A stretch of 64,000 nt of DNA. Source: Hygrocybe punicea. Its lineage: Eukaryota > Basidiomycota > Agaricomycetes > Agaricales > Hygrophoraceae. The notes beneath the pieces were generated by a model that searched no databases, was not told the DNA's origin, and saw nothing but the letters and a program-made list of their open reading frames with translations. Below are positions 34,097 to 47,603 of this stretch, in pieces; position 1 is the first letter of the stretch, and every line of letters begins with the position of its first letter. The position numbers and the translations under genes are program-made. Where the stretch lies: positions 3,568,767 through 3,632,766 of the forward strand of contig OY744469.1 of the NCBI GenBank assembly GCA_963556145.1, read 5' to 3'.

Positions 34097-35277
34097 CTTG
34101 TTTAGTGGGCCAGTGCTACGCATGGCATGAAGTTCTTTTTTCCCCCTTCCGACTTCCATGATGAAGTGAGCAATAAGATTAAGTTGCATAAAGCATTTTA
34201 CATATAGTATGAGACATATAGCATATATTGTATATTGCAAATTGTTCTAATGAGTCCACCTCACACCTCAGCAACATAAAAAGTAGACAAAATAAAACTA
34301 CATAGTGGGTCTTTAGTCTTCATCAACCTTCTTGCTTACTGTTATGTCTGCTGTGCTGTATCATCTTATAATATTCTCAGCCATAAAAGAAATGTTCAAG
34401 GAGCAATAGGTCAACTGTCAAACATAACTGTCTCCTAAACAGTATAATAACAATTGACTTATATTTTCTCAACCCTACTTCTCCATGACCTTGAATGCTG
34501 TACAACAGATGAGTCATCAATATGAAGACTACTGTACTTGTTAAGTGGGCTAATATTGCACATAGCATAAACAAGTCTGTTTTCTTTCATTTTATTTGTA
34601 CGATTGTTACTCACATTAATAAGTGATTAATATACAATTAACATATATAATATTGTGCGATATCACATTGAATTTTATGTTTGAAGTAAAAATAATAGTG
34701 GATAATCAGAAATAAGCTCATTTCTGCTTATATGGCTGATATTTCCATATATAGTAATAGTGGTCACATGTGACTGTGACTCATGTGATCAGCTCAAAAT
34801 TTCGCATATATAGTGTAAAATTGCCTTATATGGTTAGACTGGTCACATGTGACTGTCACCATTGCGATCAGTAAAAAATTTGCTATACAATATCAGAAAT
34901 TGCCTTATATGGTTAGAGTGGTCACATGTGACTGTCACATCTTGCCCGAAATGGTTATCTTAGTCAGCAGTTCAAATTTCAGCTGATTCTGAGAAGAAAT
35001 GAAGTCAGTATGAATATTTTGAATATAATTAGAAGGTAGTTTGTATTTTCTGAGACAACCCATATTTGGATGCTTATGTAAGCTTGTCCACACATGGCCC
35101 CAACTACATCTTATTTTCCAGTATTAGAAGTAGAATCATATCTCTTGCACAAAAAAATTCTGTCTATAGGCGATCAACTTTATTAATTAATTAATCAATT
35201 AATTAATTAATTACGAACCCTCACTGACCCAGGTCTGATAAAGAACGAGTCTTTTAATAAATTAAAAGAACTCGTAA
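34097..35277 (-). mobile_element. Non-autonomous HLE (1,181 bp, reversed)
   Basis: CTTGTTTAGTGGGCC at 34,097 to AGAACTCGTAA at 35,277. Host bases are A before and C after, which is G^T on the element strand. It lacks 3 bp in the inner inverted repeat (CATGAAGTTC instead of CATGAACGAGTTC), a change shared with the 44,855 copy. The 5' hairpin is intact. Three palindromes lie near 34,763, 34,844 and 34,924. Confidence 0.87.
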
Positions 35278-35435
35278 CTAGTAGCACAGAGGCAGCAACA
35301 ACCACGGGTGGCATCAGCTACAACGGTAGAAATAGTAGTTGTACCATCATGTATTGCATAGCGAAATATATTGGTCCTCTTTACTGTGCATTAACTGGAA
35401 AAATAGGGGAAATGGAGCTTGAACGACTGCTTCAC

Positions 35436-36259
35436 AGATTCGTCTGTAGAACGATGAAACATGCGAGTTGAGCTACAAGACGGCCAAGTTTACCTATGAG
35501 GACGTCCTGCAATTCACCAAGGTCAAGTTTCGTCTGTGGAAAACCACAGTACAACGTTCGGAAGACGAGGCAAAGGTGCGGAAGAAGGAGATCTCAAATA
35601 CCAAAAATAAAAGAGGTCAGAGGAAAAAACATGTGAGCTTTCAATGCGGTCTTATGGAACTGTACTACTCACCCGGACACAGCGCAAAGAGGACCGCTTC
35701 AAGGCCATCAAGGAATATCGAGAACGCTTCAAGAAAGACCCGAGCGCCTTTCTGGACGAATCTGATTGGATGTCCTCAGAAGTAAGTGAGTTGGATACCA
35801 ATGATGAAGAAAAAAAGCTGGCGCACCGCGAGCGGATTGCCACAGAGACTGGAGTTGATGTTGAGCGCTTGGAGGATGAAGTCATCTGGGAAGTCATCAG
35901 GCCTGCCTGGCGAGTGCAATCGGTATGTTCACTCACCAGATTTGATATTGAATACATAATCGGAATCTGATGGTTCACAGATCACGACTATCTACGAGCA
36001 ACTAGACAAGATTAGACTCGAAGATCGTCGCAAGAAAAAAGGGAAAGGCAAAAGACGAGCACTCACAAGGCGTGTCGATCTAGGACGTATGAGTGATGGT
36101 ACACCGTTCCCCTCCATCTACCCCATCATGCTCAACCCCGAGTGGTACCGAGTATACCTTGCTGGACGCAATGACGAAGGGATATTCACTCTGTCTGAAG
36201 ATCCTAGGGGATGGGGCAATGCTGAAGCTGGCGCAGAGGATCCCGACAGCGACAACTAA
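35436..36259 (+). CDS. Multi-exon fungal protein of unknown function
   Basis: Three exons can be read. The first visible one begins after TCTGTAG near 35,448 (NDETCELSYKTAKFTYEDVL). A 50-bp intron at 35,633-35,682 (GTGAGC...CACAG) joins QRKKH to RKEDRFKAIKEYRERFKKD. A 58-bp intron at 35,923-35,980 (GTATGT...CACAG) joins WRVQS to ITTIYEQLDKIRLEDRRKK. The gene stops at TAA 36,257-36,259 after an acidic tail. The protein is highly charged, with Lys/Arg-rich stretches (RRKKKGKGKRR) and conserved-looking aromatic segments (FPSIYPIMLNPEWY). Earlier exons may be missing, cut off by the triplet-rich DNA. I do not recognise a domain; similar proteins are common near fungal transposons. Confidence 0.6.
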
Positions 36260-36904
36260 GAGCAGGACATACCTCCTTCATGTTTTCACAGAAATCGACG
36301 CTATCTCAGGCTAGGATGTAGTTGTCACGCTCAGTTCCCAGTTCTTGTGCTTGGTTGTTGTCTCACCCGCTCTCGGTCTCACTTATCAGCATCTCTCGTG
36401 ATTCTTCAAGTTGCCCTCCAGTCTTTGCCTTTGCTCGCTTTCCTGTTTGTCAACGTTGCTAGTGGTTTCACTCACGCACCTAGAGTTCTTCAGTCATTCT
36501 CTCCAAGTCTTTGGGTCTCCGAATACCTTGTCTTGCGCACATTTTGTCCTCAATACCTGCAATGCTTCATAATGGATAAACTGTTGTAATTGTGACATTA
36601 ATTAGAATGAAACAGATTGAAGTTAGATAACAATGACATCCTGGAGAAGTGAGTCAATATCAACATTAATACAAGAAGCCGGTGTCAAGCATTCAACGCA
36701 CTCGGGTCAGTCCAATTGTCGCCCACAACATCTGTGTTCCTCCGCCCTTCCTTGGAATTGTGACGCGGCACGCTTGGGACAAGATCAAAGAGATTGGAAT
36801 GATGGCCGGTGGACCTTCTTCTCGAGGGTTGAGGAATTTCTCGTGTTGCCAGAAATAAACTTCAAGTTCAGGGCTAGAAAAAGATCAGGCCCATAAATAG
36901 TACA
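36260..36904. other. Intergenic; nothing recognised
   Basis: Only unsupported short ORFs, among them an 80-residue hydrophobic frame at 36,347. The tail of the TNP2 gene converges from the right. Confidence 0.4.
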
Positions 36905-39900
36905 GAAATAGTACTTAAGGACGACATACTAAGGATCCCAATGTTCTGTGTTGTGACCCTGTAGACGCCGGAACCAGCGGACATCAAGAACGGTGACTTC
37001 GTGGTCAACTTTGGGTTGTTTGTGCGTGAATGTGTGGAAAATTTGACCAACGTAACGAGTGTTGTTAAGGTCGACCTGTACAACAGAACTAGAAGTTCGT
37101 GAGAGTGCTGTTGAGGGGATAATTCGTCGTCCATCAAGGACAAGAGACCGGTGGAATTTTGCGCGGCTGAAAAGAAAGTTGGAATTATTATCGGCACAGC
37201 TGTGAATCTCAATGTCGGGATAGGCGTTGTGATAGAATTCGAGCAAGTGTTGTTGTTGCTCTCTCGTGAGTGTGTCCATTGCATATGGGCCAAGAGAGAA
37301 CCGTTTCGTTACTCGTTGTCATTCAGCACCAAACACATGAAGTAGGAGAGGAACAAACGTACCATCCACAGCAAAATCGTCGATTTCGCGAGCTATAGAA
37401 GCAACAGTCCCGCGGACATCACCGTCAGTATCTAGCATGAGTTGAACCGAGTCACGAAGATACTGGGCCTCATCCCCAGGATCCTGACAGGAGTGGAGAT
37501 GCATGAGCTGTTAAGGTCAGTTTTTGGAACACGCAACAGGATGCACCAACTTGGGTACTCACAAGATCCCTAAGTGCCGCATCCCTTGAAAATGCCCAAA
37601 AGAAAGTTGTTTCTACTTCGCCAGTGTGACCATTTGTTGCGTAACTCTTGAGAACTTTGTTGAGCCGTTCAAATAGGTACGTCCAAAAGTTGTACACTGG
37701 ACCGTAGTCATCGAGCTGGTCGAATATATGCACAAGCCAATGGTGGCTTGGCTTGACGTTGCCAGGGTGTAACTGAATACTAATATGAGGATACTCCGAG
37801 TTAAAGAAGACAGACGCACTGCAAGAAAACCAGCAAGATAATCGTAAAGGAGACCCCTTGCTCGAGGGATGTCGGAGTCTTTGACTGATCGTGCCATGAT
37901 AATCTTCAGTGCGGTTGCAAGCTTAAGGAAGTTATCTTCCTCGCCAGGCAACATGTGCGGGTTTGGTTTTTCATTGGGTGTCCCATCTGTCTTCTTTGCT
38001 TTTCCAGAAGCTATTCGTTGGAGGCGTTTTGCATCGTCTAGTTCCCATTTCTCCATCTGCTTCTTGAGATCCAATTCTGCATTCGGTAGCCACATATCCC
38101 ATATCAACGGGATCTAGCTAACTGATCAGTGCCTCGCAGCTTTAAACAAGGGAAATCAAATGCACGATGATCGGGCAATAGACCATGGCAAGTCCTTTCC
38201 ATTCGTCTGCCTTTAGAGACCCTCCAGCCGGATATCCCACTTGAGTTGGAAGTCGAGCCACCCACGCTGGCATCTCAAACTATGGAGCTTGTGATGGTTA
38301 ACGTTCAGTTCGACGCGGAATTGAACTCACAAGGTCAAGGTATGTATGTATCTCGTCTAATTCCCTTGGGACTTTCAATGTTGATGTTCGTTGCCGAAGC
38401 GCATTGGTTTGAATCCAGGCATCGTACCATTGGGTTTTCATGACGCCTGGACTCAGTAGTTGTTAGTTACAGCACGCTATTACCTTTATTTTCCCTTACC
38501 AAGTAGAATGTTGTGCATTGGGTCAATCACGGTCATGTGAACCGGATCGAAGTATTCCAGTCTTGCAAGTTCAAAATACCTTGCTGAATGTTCTGTAAAA
38601 AATGCCTGACGAGCTTTATCGTCGTCGAGCGTTGCATATATTAGTGCTTTGCGCTTATGCTCAGCACCGCTTTGAGCTTCAAAACCTATAAACTTCGTCA
38701 GCATCGAGACTTAACAATCAAATATGAAGCTTGCCGTTACGCATGGCAGCCTCTGTTTTTAACTCCTTGTGTGAGATCTTGCAATGGGAGCAAAATCCTT
38801 CTTCTTTCCGATGGTCTCCAAACCCGCAGACTCGACACATCGCTGGGTGGTCGCAGCACACGGCAATGAGAACGACACGTACTCGCCGACCTTGCGGAAA
38901 CTGCGGTATTTGGACAACAATACTGTGGTCATATAGTCGGAGGAGATCATCTACGTAACTCTTTATCAAATACTGCAGTTCATCGGCACTAAATTCAAGT
39001 GGGCCAGGTGTCATCCCACACAATAGCAGATTTCGCGGTCGGTATCTATCCGTGAATATATGTCCATCATTTGAATTTTCTATAAGATTGCATGAACGTA
39101 CCTTAGATGGTTCGGAAGGTTTGCAATGCAATTCGATAAAACTCCTGTGGAGTATGACCCGCCGGAGCCCGCCTGGTTTTTCTTGTACCCGAAGCTGAAC
39201 AGTATAATGTGAAGACATTTTTGAAATAGAGACAGATGACGATACCCATCAAAGCCAAGTGTGACGCCAATCCGAAGTTCATCACAGTCCTCTCGATCAG
39301 GGCTATTATCAAAAAATAGTTTTCCATCGGGACCAGCGAGAGTCTGCCAGATTTTGCCATCCATCACTGTGGTTTTGACCCCAGGGTTTGGATTTTGTAG
39401 CCGCCATATGTCACAGGCTTCTTCAATCCCTACTCGATTGAGTATCCGAGGGAGTTGGTCAGAAATAGGACGCTGAGGACATTGGAGAATTGGGGTTGAA
39501 GTCTTCCGAGAAGAACTACCTGTGCCGGCATCCCAAAATTTGAATAATGGGATGTCACATTCTGAACACTTCAACGATGCTGGCGAGTCTGTGGGATATA
39601 TCCAGTGGCATTTTGGGCATGTCGGGTAGATTTGGAATTCGTCGTTGAGGTTCAGGTGTCGAAATGTTGTGGTGAGCGTTACTGGGACGTCGTCATCATC
39701 GTTTAGGTGTCCCAACCCTAGAAATATTACCCTAAGAACCTTTAGCAAGAGTACACAAGCACGGTGGGGTAAGTGATAGTGTAGGTTTAACCAGGCTGTG
39801 AGAACGAGAATGATCCGCCAGAATCAGTGTGTTGCGGATTTCTGTAAGACTTCAGCTGGTGCTGGGGGAGCAAACAGCATTTCCGAGTCAGGACTTGAAG

Positions 39901-40830
39901 GTGTAGGCCCAGTGGTGGTTTGATCTCCAAGCTGCAGAGACACGTCTTCAGTTGAATTGGGTTGAACTGAATTGGACGTTCTCTCTTCTGGAGCCGCTGT
40001 GGTGCCATTAACGAGATCGGAGTCTGGTTCCGCTGGATCAAAATATAAGTCGTTGTCGTTGTAGTTGTCCATTTCGGCAAGCTGTGTATGATCACAAACA
40101 GTGGCAGGATTGTAATAGAGCCCGAGTACATGTACTGAAGACGTACCCCTTCCCAATTTAATGAAGAATTGCCTTGAAGAGTGCCGGTGACATGGCTCTG
40201 CAAAACAGAAACCACACGCCTGTCAAGATCTCTTGCCTCCTGATCTATTTGTTTGATGACGTGGCGCCTCAAATCTCGGATTTTCTCCACCCCAGCTGTC
40301 TCCACTGCGTCGAGCGTCACCAGGAGTCGGCTAAGGGTTTCTGAATACTTGTGCAGCGGTGTGTTCACATCGGTATATGTTAATTGGTGAGTTTCTAGGT
40401 CCGGCTCAAAATCTGTTAGCATCTCGGGATATATGTTGTGTGCTGCCAGAACATCAATAGAGAGGTGGGTTCCGTCGTGGCTGATGAAATCGAGCTTTGT
40501 AGGAAATGTAAAGTCATCACAACAGGCTCTGAATTGAGCCTCGACGACCTTGATGGTGTCTAACGATTTGTCATAAATATCTTGAGTGTTGTATTGACTG
40601 GCGGCAACTGGTGGAAATACTTTATTGGGGTCAGCAACATCTGATTCAAAATGAAACTGTATTTTCACACCGTAAACTGAGGGCACAGGTGTAGCTCCAG
40701 ACGCTGATTTTGCAGGTAACGGAATATCAGGAACGACATCCTGTAATTCGAGGACGTTGTGGTTAATATCAGCTTGCACTGAAGCGCTGGGATCGATGTT
40801 GGGTTGCGACTCTTGGTTGGCCTGTCTCTG
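36905..40830 (-). CDS. TNP2-type (CACTA-like) transposase gene, multi-exon, possibly broken
   Basis: A minus-strand gene with many short introns encodes the fungal version of the TNP2/CACTA transposase, which cuts and pastes DNA elements. In order: an N-terminal region (from about 40,830; exon joint with GTACGT...CACAG at about 40,092-40,156); CPKCHWIYP and CSECDIPLF; LLLCGMTPGPLEFS then VDDLLRLYD; a Cys/His cluster (AVCCDHPAMCRVCGFGDH, FCSHC); DPVHMTVIDPMHNILLG; PTQVGYPAGGSLKADEW; and YGPVYNFWTYLFERLNKVLK. The C-terminal exons lie at 37,279-36,929. The motifs GxxPGP, DxMHNxLLG and PAGGSLxADxW are those I associate with this family. I found no terminal repeats, so element limits are unknown. 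Splice sites after 39,850 and near 38,480 are uncertain and some may be mutated. Confidence 0.75.
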
Positions 40831-40856
40831 TCATTTATAGTTGTTGGTTTTTTCAT

Positions 40857-41450
40857 ATGGAACGGTGGATGGGCCAGGATTCCCCCGCTTTCGTTGATTT
40901 AAGGTATTTGACAGTGATTCATTCTCCTGCTTTTGGCGATGTCGCTTCCGAGTGTATGATGGAAGTTTTTGCCCTTGAGGTCCGTGGTCTTTCACGCAAT
41001 CATGGCACTTACACCAATCTTTTTCTTTCAGATAATCGTACTATTCATGTGTCAGGATATTGCACTAGCAGCAACAACGACTCGAAATCGCACCTTGCTT
41101 TTCTTGCCAAGCGCCTTAGACATAGTAGGAGAGAACAAAAGAAAATACCTAAGTGCACGCTGGCGCTGGCAGGCAGTTGATACGACTTAGGTAAGGCTGT
41201 CAAGCTGAGGTGGGAATAGGTCGCCTGGGATTATCTCGTATCGTACGTAGAGACAGTGTAGAATAATGTCAAGCTAGGTGGTGTTGCATAGTCCAATACA
41301 GGTTGATCTAGATGACTTCCTTGTAGATAGAATCCAGTAGACGATGCTAAAGCTAGTCTGTGATGATGTTGATGATATGAGATCTAACCGGCAAACTTAA
41401 TCCTGCTAGGTTAACCCAAATTCAGGTTAACTTGTGGTAACCGTTTTTAC
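40857..41450. other. Intergenic between TNP2 gene and next minus-strand gene
   Basis: A 107-residue plus-strand frame (40,857-41,180) is open but shows no domain or splice support. From 41,180 to 41,450 nothing was recognised. Confidence 0.35.
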
Positions 41451-41490
41451 ATTCATTTATTCAAACTGAAATTAACTCGCAACCTGCCCT

Positions 41491-43979
41491 CTACCCAGGC
41501 CCGAAACGCGGTGACTTGGAAAAGAAACTGAAGCCTGGAGATGTAGGTGCAGGACCAGTGGGCTTGGCTTCTTTGATGGGAGAATCTAAATTCATGTTGA
41601 TGAGCATACAATACCAATAACAGCACAGAAGTCGTACTCTGCTTGAACTTGGTTCCAAAGTCTTCATTGCGAGTGTTGAAGTATAGGACCCAGCCATATG
41701 CATTAGCATTGAGATCAGATACCAAGTCGTATTGCATGCAGAAGTGGGAAGCGAGACGTTCATGCTCCTGGATGTGAAGCACACCACCAATCTTCTTGTT
41801 CCTGGTTTCACCGATGGGCCTGCCATAAACAAGAGAGCAGCTGTTGACTAGGATGAGAGAGACACAGATACAATGGGTGCCGGTTCCGGGTAAGACCAGG
41901 AAGTGTTGTGTCCCAAAGTTGGAGACAGTAACCTTCTCAGGATCGCTTCTAGACATGTTCACATATCGGCCTGATTGTTGGAAAGTCAACCACTTAAACA
42001 AATAGCTGAGCAGTGAATGGGATTCATCAGTACTGTTCACAAGGACAAGACACAACTCACGCTTCATCATATGGGTTGAGCACCTCTTGCCATATTTGAA
42101 ACCAAACCAAGCTTGGCGCATCGATACGGGTGTCCTCAGCCCACGGCAGTAGTTCACCCCATCTGGAATACATCCATGAGATACATATGAGATTTGTATG
42201 AGAAGTCGCATTCATACTCACTTAAGCCAAGGCAGGTTCTCATAAGTCTCCGCAATCACATAATCTTGATGGGCGTCCTTCATGACAGCAAATTTAGGGT
42301 GTTCATTCTTGTCACGAACAAATCTATGCACAGGTAATGAGTTCAAATGCACAACCTGTCAATGTAACTGAAATATACCGTGACTTCATGACGTCCTCCC
42401 AGTAGACCGTGTTCTCATTGATCTGAGTCACCTTGTCTTTGCCTTTGTCTATTACTATATTCTTGGGCTTCTCTACTGGCTTGGTCTCCTCCTTGGCCTT
42501 ATGCTTGCCTTTGTCTGAGGTGACGACTTTGCCTTTCCCAACCCCCTTCCGTATTTGCATGCTAACATGGAATCAGTGTCTAGTACCAAGCATTTTCACA
42601 GAAGACATACCTGGACTGGTTGTCGATGAAAGGGTCAGAGTGCTCAGTCACCCCACTCTCACTTTCCTCCTCATCACTGTCACTGTTAGACACTTCTTGA
42701 CCAGATGACTCATGGTCCTTCGCTTCTTCCTCATCATCCTCATCATCATTAGACATTGGATTTTTCTTGTGATGGCTGGCAAGCACAACATTATCACATG
42801 TCTTGCTGACCAACAGGACAACCCACCGAACAGGTTTTGGATTCTCACTTTCATCATCGCTGTTCTGACTCCCAGAGTCATCTAACACCTCCTCATCAGA
42901 TGATTCAATAAGACGCTTCCTCTTGGCAGACCTAGGTGATGTTGAGCCATAATACGTGCAAAGTCTGGATGTCATCACTTACGCTATGATAGCCGACTGC
43001 TTCTGAAGCCTCTTGACAGGACTATAGACCTCTCGGTAAGTGTGTTGTACTTCTAAGTGATGGTTTACCCACTGAGACACCACAACAGACGGAACCTTCC
43101 TGTACTCTGGAGATCCAGTTAAAGATGTGACTTTGACCTGCTTTGCAGACTCTTTGGAGACTTGACCACCTTTGGCAGCGTAATCTCTACAGGCAGGGTT
43201 ACAGATCCAGTTTGAGGCATAGTGTGCTCAACTCACTTTGCAAATGTTATCGGCTCTAGCTTCTCATACTCAGGCGTGCCAGGTGTGGCGGACTTTGGCA
43301 GTGGAGCTAGATGCAACAGTAAGTCTCTCACAATTACACACAAGACTGCAACTGACCGCTTGGTAGGAGACCCTTCATGGACCTTGGCCTTGGTATCTTC
43401 ATCGTCAATGAGCCTGTATTAAAACATCAGTCTCTTCCAGATACCCAAGCCTAGCTGATGCACATTACAGAATCATCGCTCCCATCTCTCTTGACCTCTC
43501 GTCTGATGTACAACAAAGAGTGAGTAGCTCAATCCAATGTTATGATCTAGAACTTACTTTACAACCTTGCGGACAAGCACAATCTCATCGTCGCTCTCCT
43601 CTTTTGCTTTGGGTTTTCTAATGTATGTGAGTAACTCATACATTATCGATAATGGGACAAGACACACCTGACTATCTTATTGCTTCCCTTAGCGGTCTTC
43701 TTGGCAGGGATGATTTCAAGCGTGGAGTCACTAATGCAGTACAAACCAATGTGAACAAGACCAGCATAAGTATTGAGGCATGTACCTGCTAATACTGACT
43801 GCCCTCTCTCTGATAGGATCATCAGAAGTTGCAATGCAAAAAGAGATAGGCACGAACTCATCCTGGGTGGTGGACCAGTCTGTGACAGATACGGCAGACC
43901 TTGAGGACCTGGAGGACCTCAGAGGCTTGGCTTTAGTAGGAGTGGTAGCAGCAACAGCAGCAGAACGACGAGGAGGCAT
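41491..43979 (-). CDS. Multi-exon fungal protein with acidic middle region, unknown function
   Basis: It starts at ATG 43,979 with a basic Ser/Ala-rich leader (MPPRRSAAVAATTP) and reads through many short exons. These include one with PAKKTAKGSNK, an acidic Ser/Asp/Glu exon (SSDEEVLDDSGSQNSDDESE, about 42,900), a Lys-rich exon (KGKHKAKEETKPVEKPK), and a folded-looking part (WFGFKYGKRC, FLVLPGTGTHCICVSLI, ERLASHFCMQYDL). The last intron (GTACGA...TTTAG) joins KFKQ to SPIKEAKPTGPAPTSPGF, ending at 41,491. It stands head to head with the plus-strand gene at 44,126, with about 146 bp between start codons, so a shared promoter is likely. I do not recognise a domain. The disordered acidic and basic stretches suggest a nuclear protein. 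Confidence 0.6.
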
Positions 43980-44854
43980 CTTTGTAGGTGGTAGATCGAA
44001 TGAACAAACTAAATGTCATGTGTTGTTTGTAGGTCGACTTATAGTTGGATATTTGCAGATATTTGATCATTATCAACACTAGCGCACAGTAAAGATCTCT
44101 TGTCACCTTCTGAAGAATCACCAGCCATGGACGAACACTATGACTTTTCCACAGCCAGTAAGTGACTATGTGTAGATGTACCAGAAACCCAACGACTGAC
44201 ATACATTGGATGGAGGCAACACTCTACGATCCATCACAGAGGAACATGTAAAATCCAAGCCAGACATACAAATATCTGCCATTAACCATGTGAGTGGTAA
44301 TATCATTGATAACAGGATGGGTCTGATCATTTTCAGGACTATATTGCTCAATTTGAGGTCATGTCCACCATGCATCCTACTCGGTGGCGCATGTTGCGGA
44401 CCATGGATAGTGGTGACAAAGAAGAACTCATACTGCGTGTTCAAGGCATCTTGACCTTGAAAGAACTTCCACCTATTCAAAAGCAGTGAGTTGACTCTGT
44501 TATTTATGAATTATCAGCTGATATAACAGAGCAGACGCAAAAATAAACCTGAAGATGCAAAGTTTCTCCGTCAATTTGTTCAGCTGACTGGCCTAGACAC
44601 ATCAATGTTTAATATGGCGGTTCACAACATCAGAACATTGTATGCAGAGTTTTCACGTCACTTCCAAGCAAGCAATATCCACATCTGGAACCCTGATACA
44701 TTCATACACATCCTGCACTCAACATTTACAACCGCTACTTCTACACCACCAAGGAATGTCCCAACCAAGCAGCCATAGGGCTTGGAGACACCGTAGACCC
44801 TCACCACACACTGGCAGCAATGGGTCTTGCATCCGGTCTCATTCACACAGGCGA

Positions 44855-46294
44855 CTTGTTTAGTGGGCCAGTGCTACGCATGGCATGAAGTTCTTTTTTC
44901 CCCCTTCCGACTTCCATGATGAAGTGAGCAATAAGATTAAGTTGCATAAAGCATTTTACATATAGTATGAGACATATAGCATATATTGTATATTGCAAAT
45001 TGTTCTAATGAGTCCACCTCACACCTCAGCAACATAAAAAGTAGACAAAATAAAACTACATAGTGGGTCTTTAGTCTTCATCAACCTTCTTGCTTACTGT
45101 TATGTCTGCTGTGCTGTATCATCTTATAATATTCTCAGCCATAAAAGAAATGTTCAAGGAGTAATAGGTCAACTGTCAAACATAACTGTCTCCTAAACAG
45201 TATAATAACAATTGACTTATATTTTCTCAACCCTACTTCTCCATGACCTTGAATGCTGTACAACAGATGAGTCATCAATATGAAGACTACTGTACTTGTT
45301 AAGTGGGCTAATATTGCACATAGCATAAACAAGTCTGTTTTCTTTCATTTTATTTGTACGATTGTTACTCACATTAATAAGTGATTAATATACAATTAAC
45401 ATATATAATATTGTGCGATATCACATTGAATTTTATGTTTGAAGTAAAAATAATAGTGGATAATCAGAAATAAGCTCATTTCTGCTTATATGGCTGATAT
45501 TTCCATATATAGTAATAGTGGTCACATGTGACTGTGACTCATGTGATCAGCTCAAAATTTCGCATATATAGTGTAAAATTGCCTTATATGGTTAGACTGG
45601 TCACATGTGACTGTCACCATTGCGATCAGTAAAAAATTTGCTATACAATATCAGAAATTGCCTTATATGGTTAGAGTGGTCACATGTGACTGTCACATCT
45701 TGCCCGAAATGGTTATATTAGTCAGCAGTTCAAATTTCAGCTGATTCTGATAAGAATTGAGGCTAGTATAAATATTTTGAATATAATTGCATTTGTGTAA
45801 TAAGGTTAGTATGCAATTTAGCATATATTATACAAACTTACCATATTTGGTGAGACTGGTCACATGTGACTGTCACTGTTGAGATCAGCATAAAATTTGG
45901 TATATAATATCAGAAATTACCTTATATGGTTAGATTGGTCACATGTGACTGTCACACCTTGCCCGAAATGGTTATCTTAGTCAGCAGTTCAAATTTCAGC
46001 TGATTCTGAGAAGAAATGAAGTCAGTATGAATATTTTGAATATAATTAGAAGGTAGTTTGTATTTTCTGAGACAACCCATATTTGGATGCTTATGTAAGC
46101 TTGTCCACACATGGCCCCAACTACATCTTATTTTCCAGTATTAGAAGTAGAATCATATCTCTTGCACAAAAAAATTCTGTCTATAGGCGATCAACTTTAT
46201 TAATTAATCAATCAATTAATTAATTAATTACGAACCCTCACTGACCCAGGTCTGATAAAGAACGAGTCTTTTAATAAATTAAAAGAACTCGTAA
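44855..46294 (-). mobile_element. Non-autonomous HLE (1,440 bp, reversed)
   Basis: CTTGTTTAGTGGGCC at 44,855 to AGAACTCGTAA at 46,294; host A before and C after (G^T on the element strand). It shares the 3-bp loss in the inner inverted repeat with the 34,097 copy and matches it closely up to about 45,725. It then has ~260 extra bases holding two more palindrome units (near 45,863 and 45,938), as if the ~80-bp internal repeat array had expanded. Confidence 0.87.
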
Positions 46295-46444
46295 CAACCA
46301 GGTTGAGTACTTCAAGTTCACTACAGACAGAAAGTGAGTTGTGCTCTGTTGAATGAAGGATATCTAACCGCAGTAACCACAGAATCTCTCCAGCCAACCC
46401 CATGACCTTCCATGTAGGTGACATTGTGGAGGTGAACTTCTCTG

Positions 46445-47603
46445 TTACGAGTTCTTTTAATTTATTAAAAGACTCGTTCTTTATCAGACCTGGTTCAGTG
46501 AGGGTTCGTAATTAATTAATTAATTAATGAAGTTGATCGTATGTAGGGGACTTTTTTTTTTGGTAAAAGATATGATTCTACTTGTTATACCGAAAAATAA
46601 CATGTGGTCCAAGCCATGTGTGGACAAGCTTACATAAGCATCCAAATATGGGTTGCCTCAGAAAAGACACATTACCTTCAAATTATATTCAAAATATTCG
46701 TACTGACTTCAATTCTTATCGGAATCAGCTGAAAACTGAACTGCTGACTAATATAACCATTTCAGGCAAGGTGTGATAGTCACATGTGACCAATCTAATC
46801 ATATAAGGCAATTTCTGATATTGTATAGCAAATTTTTTACTGATCACAATGGTGACAGTCACATGTGACCAGTCTAACCATATAAGGCAATTTTACACTA
46901 TATATGCGAAATTTTGAGCTGATCACAGGAGTCATAATCACATGTGACCACTATTACTATATATGGAAATATCAGCCATATAAGCAGAAATGAGCTTAAC
47001 TCAGATAATATACTGATATTTTTACTTAAAACATAAAATTCAATGTGATATTGCCATATATATACATTATCTTATATGCTAATTTATTTCAAGCAAAATT
47101 ATGGTGTTCATAATAATCATACAAACAAAAATCCAATAAAAGAAAAAAGACTTTGTTCTTGCCATATGTAACATTAGCCCAATCATCAAGCACAGCTGTC
47201 TTCATGTTGTCATCTGTTGTACAGCATAGAAGGTCCTGGAGAAGGTAAGTCAATTATTATCATAATGTTTAGGAGGCAGTTGTATTTGACAGTTGACCTA
47301 TTGCCTCCTCAACATTTCTTTTTTGGCTGAGAATATTATATAATGATACAGCACAGAAGACATGACAGTAAGAGAGGAGGTTGATGAACACTCAAGACAC
47401 TTTATGTAGTTTTATTTTTTCTACTTTTCATGTTGCTGAGGTGAGAGATGGGCTTATTAGAATAATTGGCAGTATACAACATATGCTATGTATCTTATAC
47501 CATATGTAACATGCTTTATGCAATTGTTTACTTCATCATGGAAGTGGAGAGGGGAAAAAAAGAACTCGTTCATGCCATGTGCAGCACTGGCCCACTAAAC
47601 AAG
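46445..47603 (+). mobile_element. Non-autonomous HLE (1,159 bp)
   Basis: TTACGAG at 46,445 to AACAAG at 47,603; host G before and T after (G^T). The 5' hairpin and the 3' GAACTCGTTC with its hairpin are intact. It matches insert 2 more closely than the reversed copies, sharing GGGTTGCCTCAGAAAAGACA, and has three to four palindromes. One bears a C-to-T change (GTGATAGTCACATGTGAC). Confidence 0.87.

Noticed and set aside
36347..36589. 80-residue hydrophobic ORF
   Set aside because: No start context, domain or conservation evidence; it lies between convergent genes.
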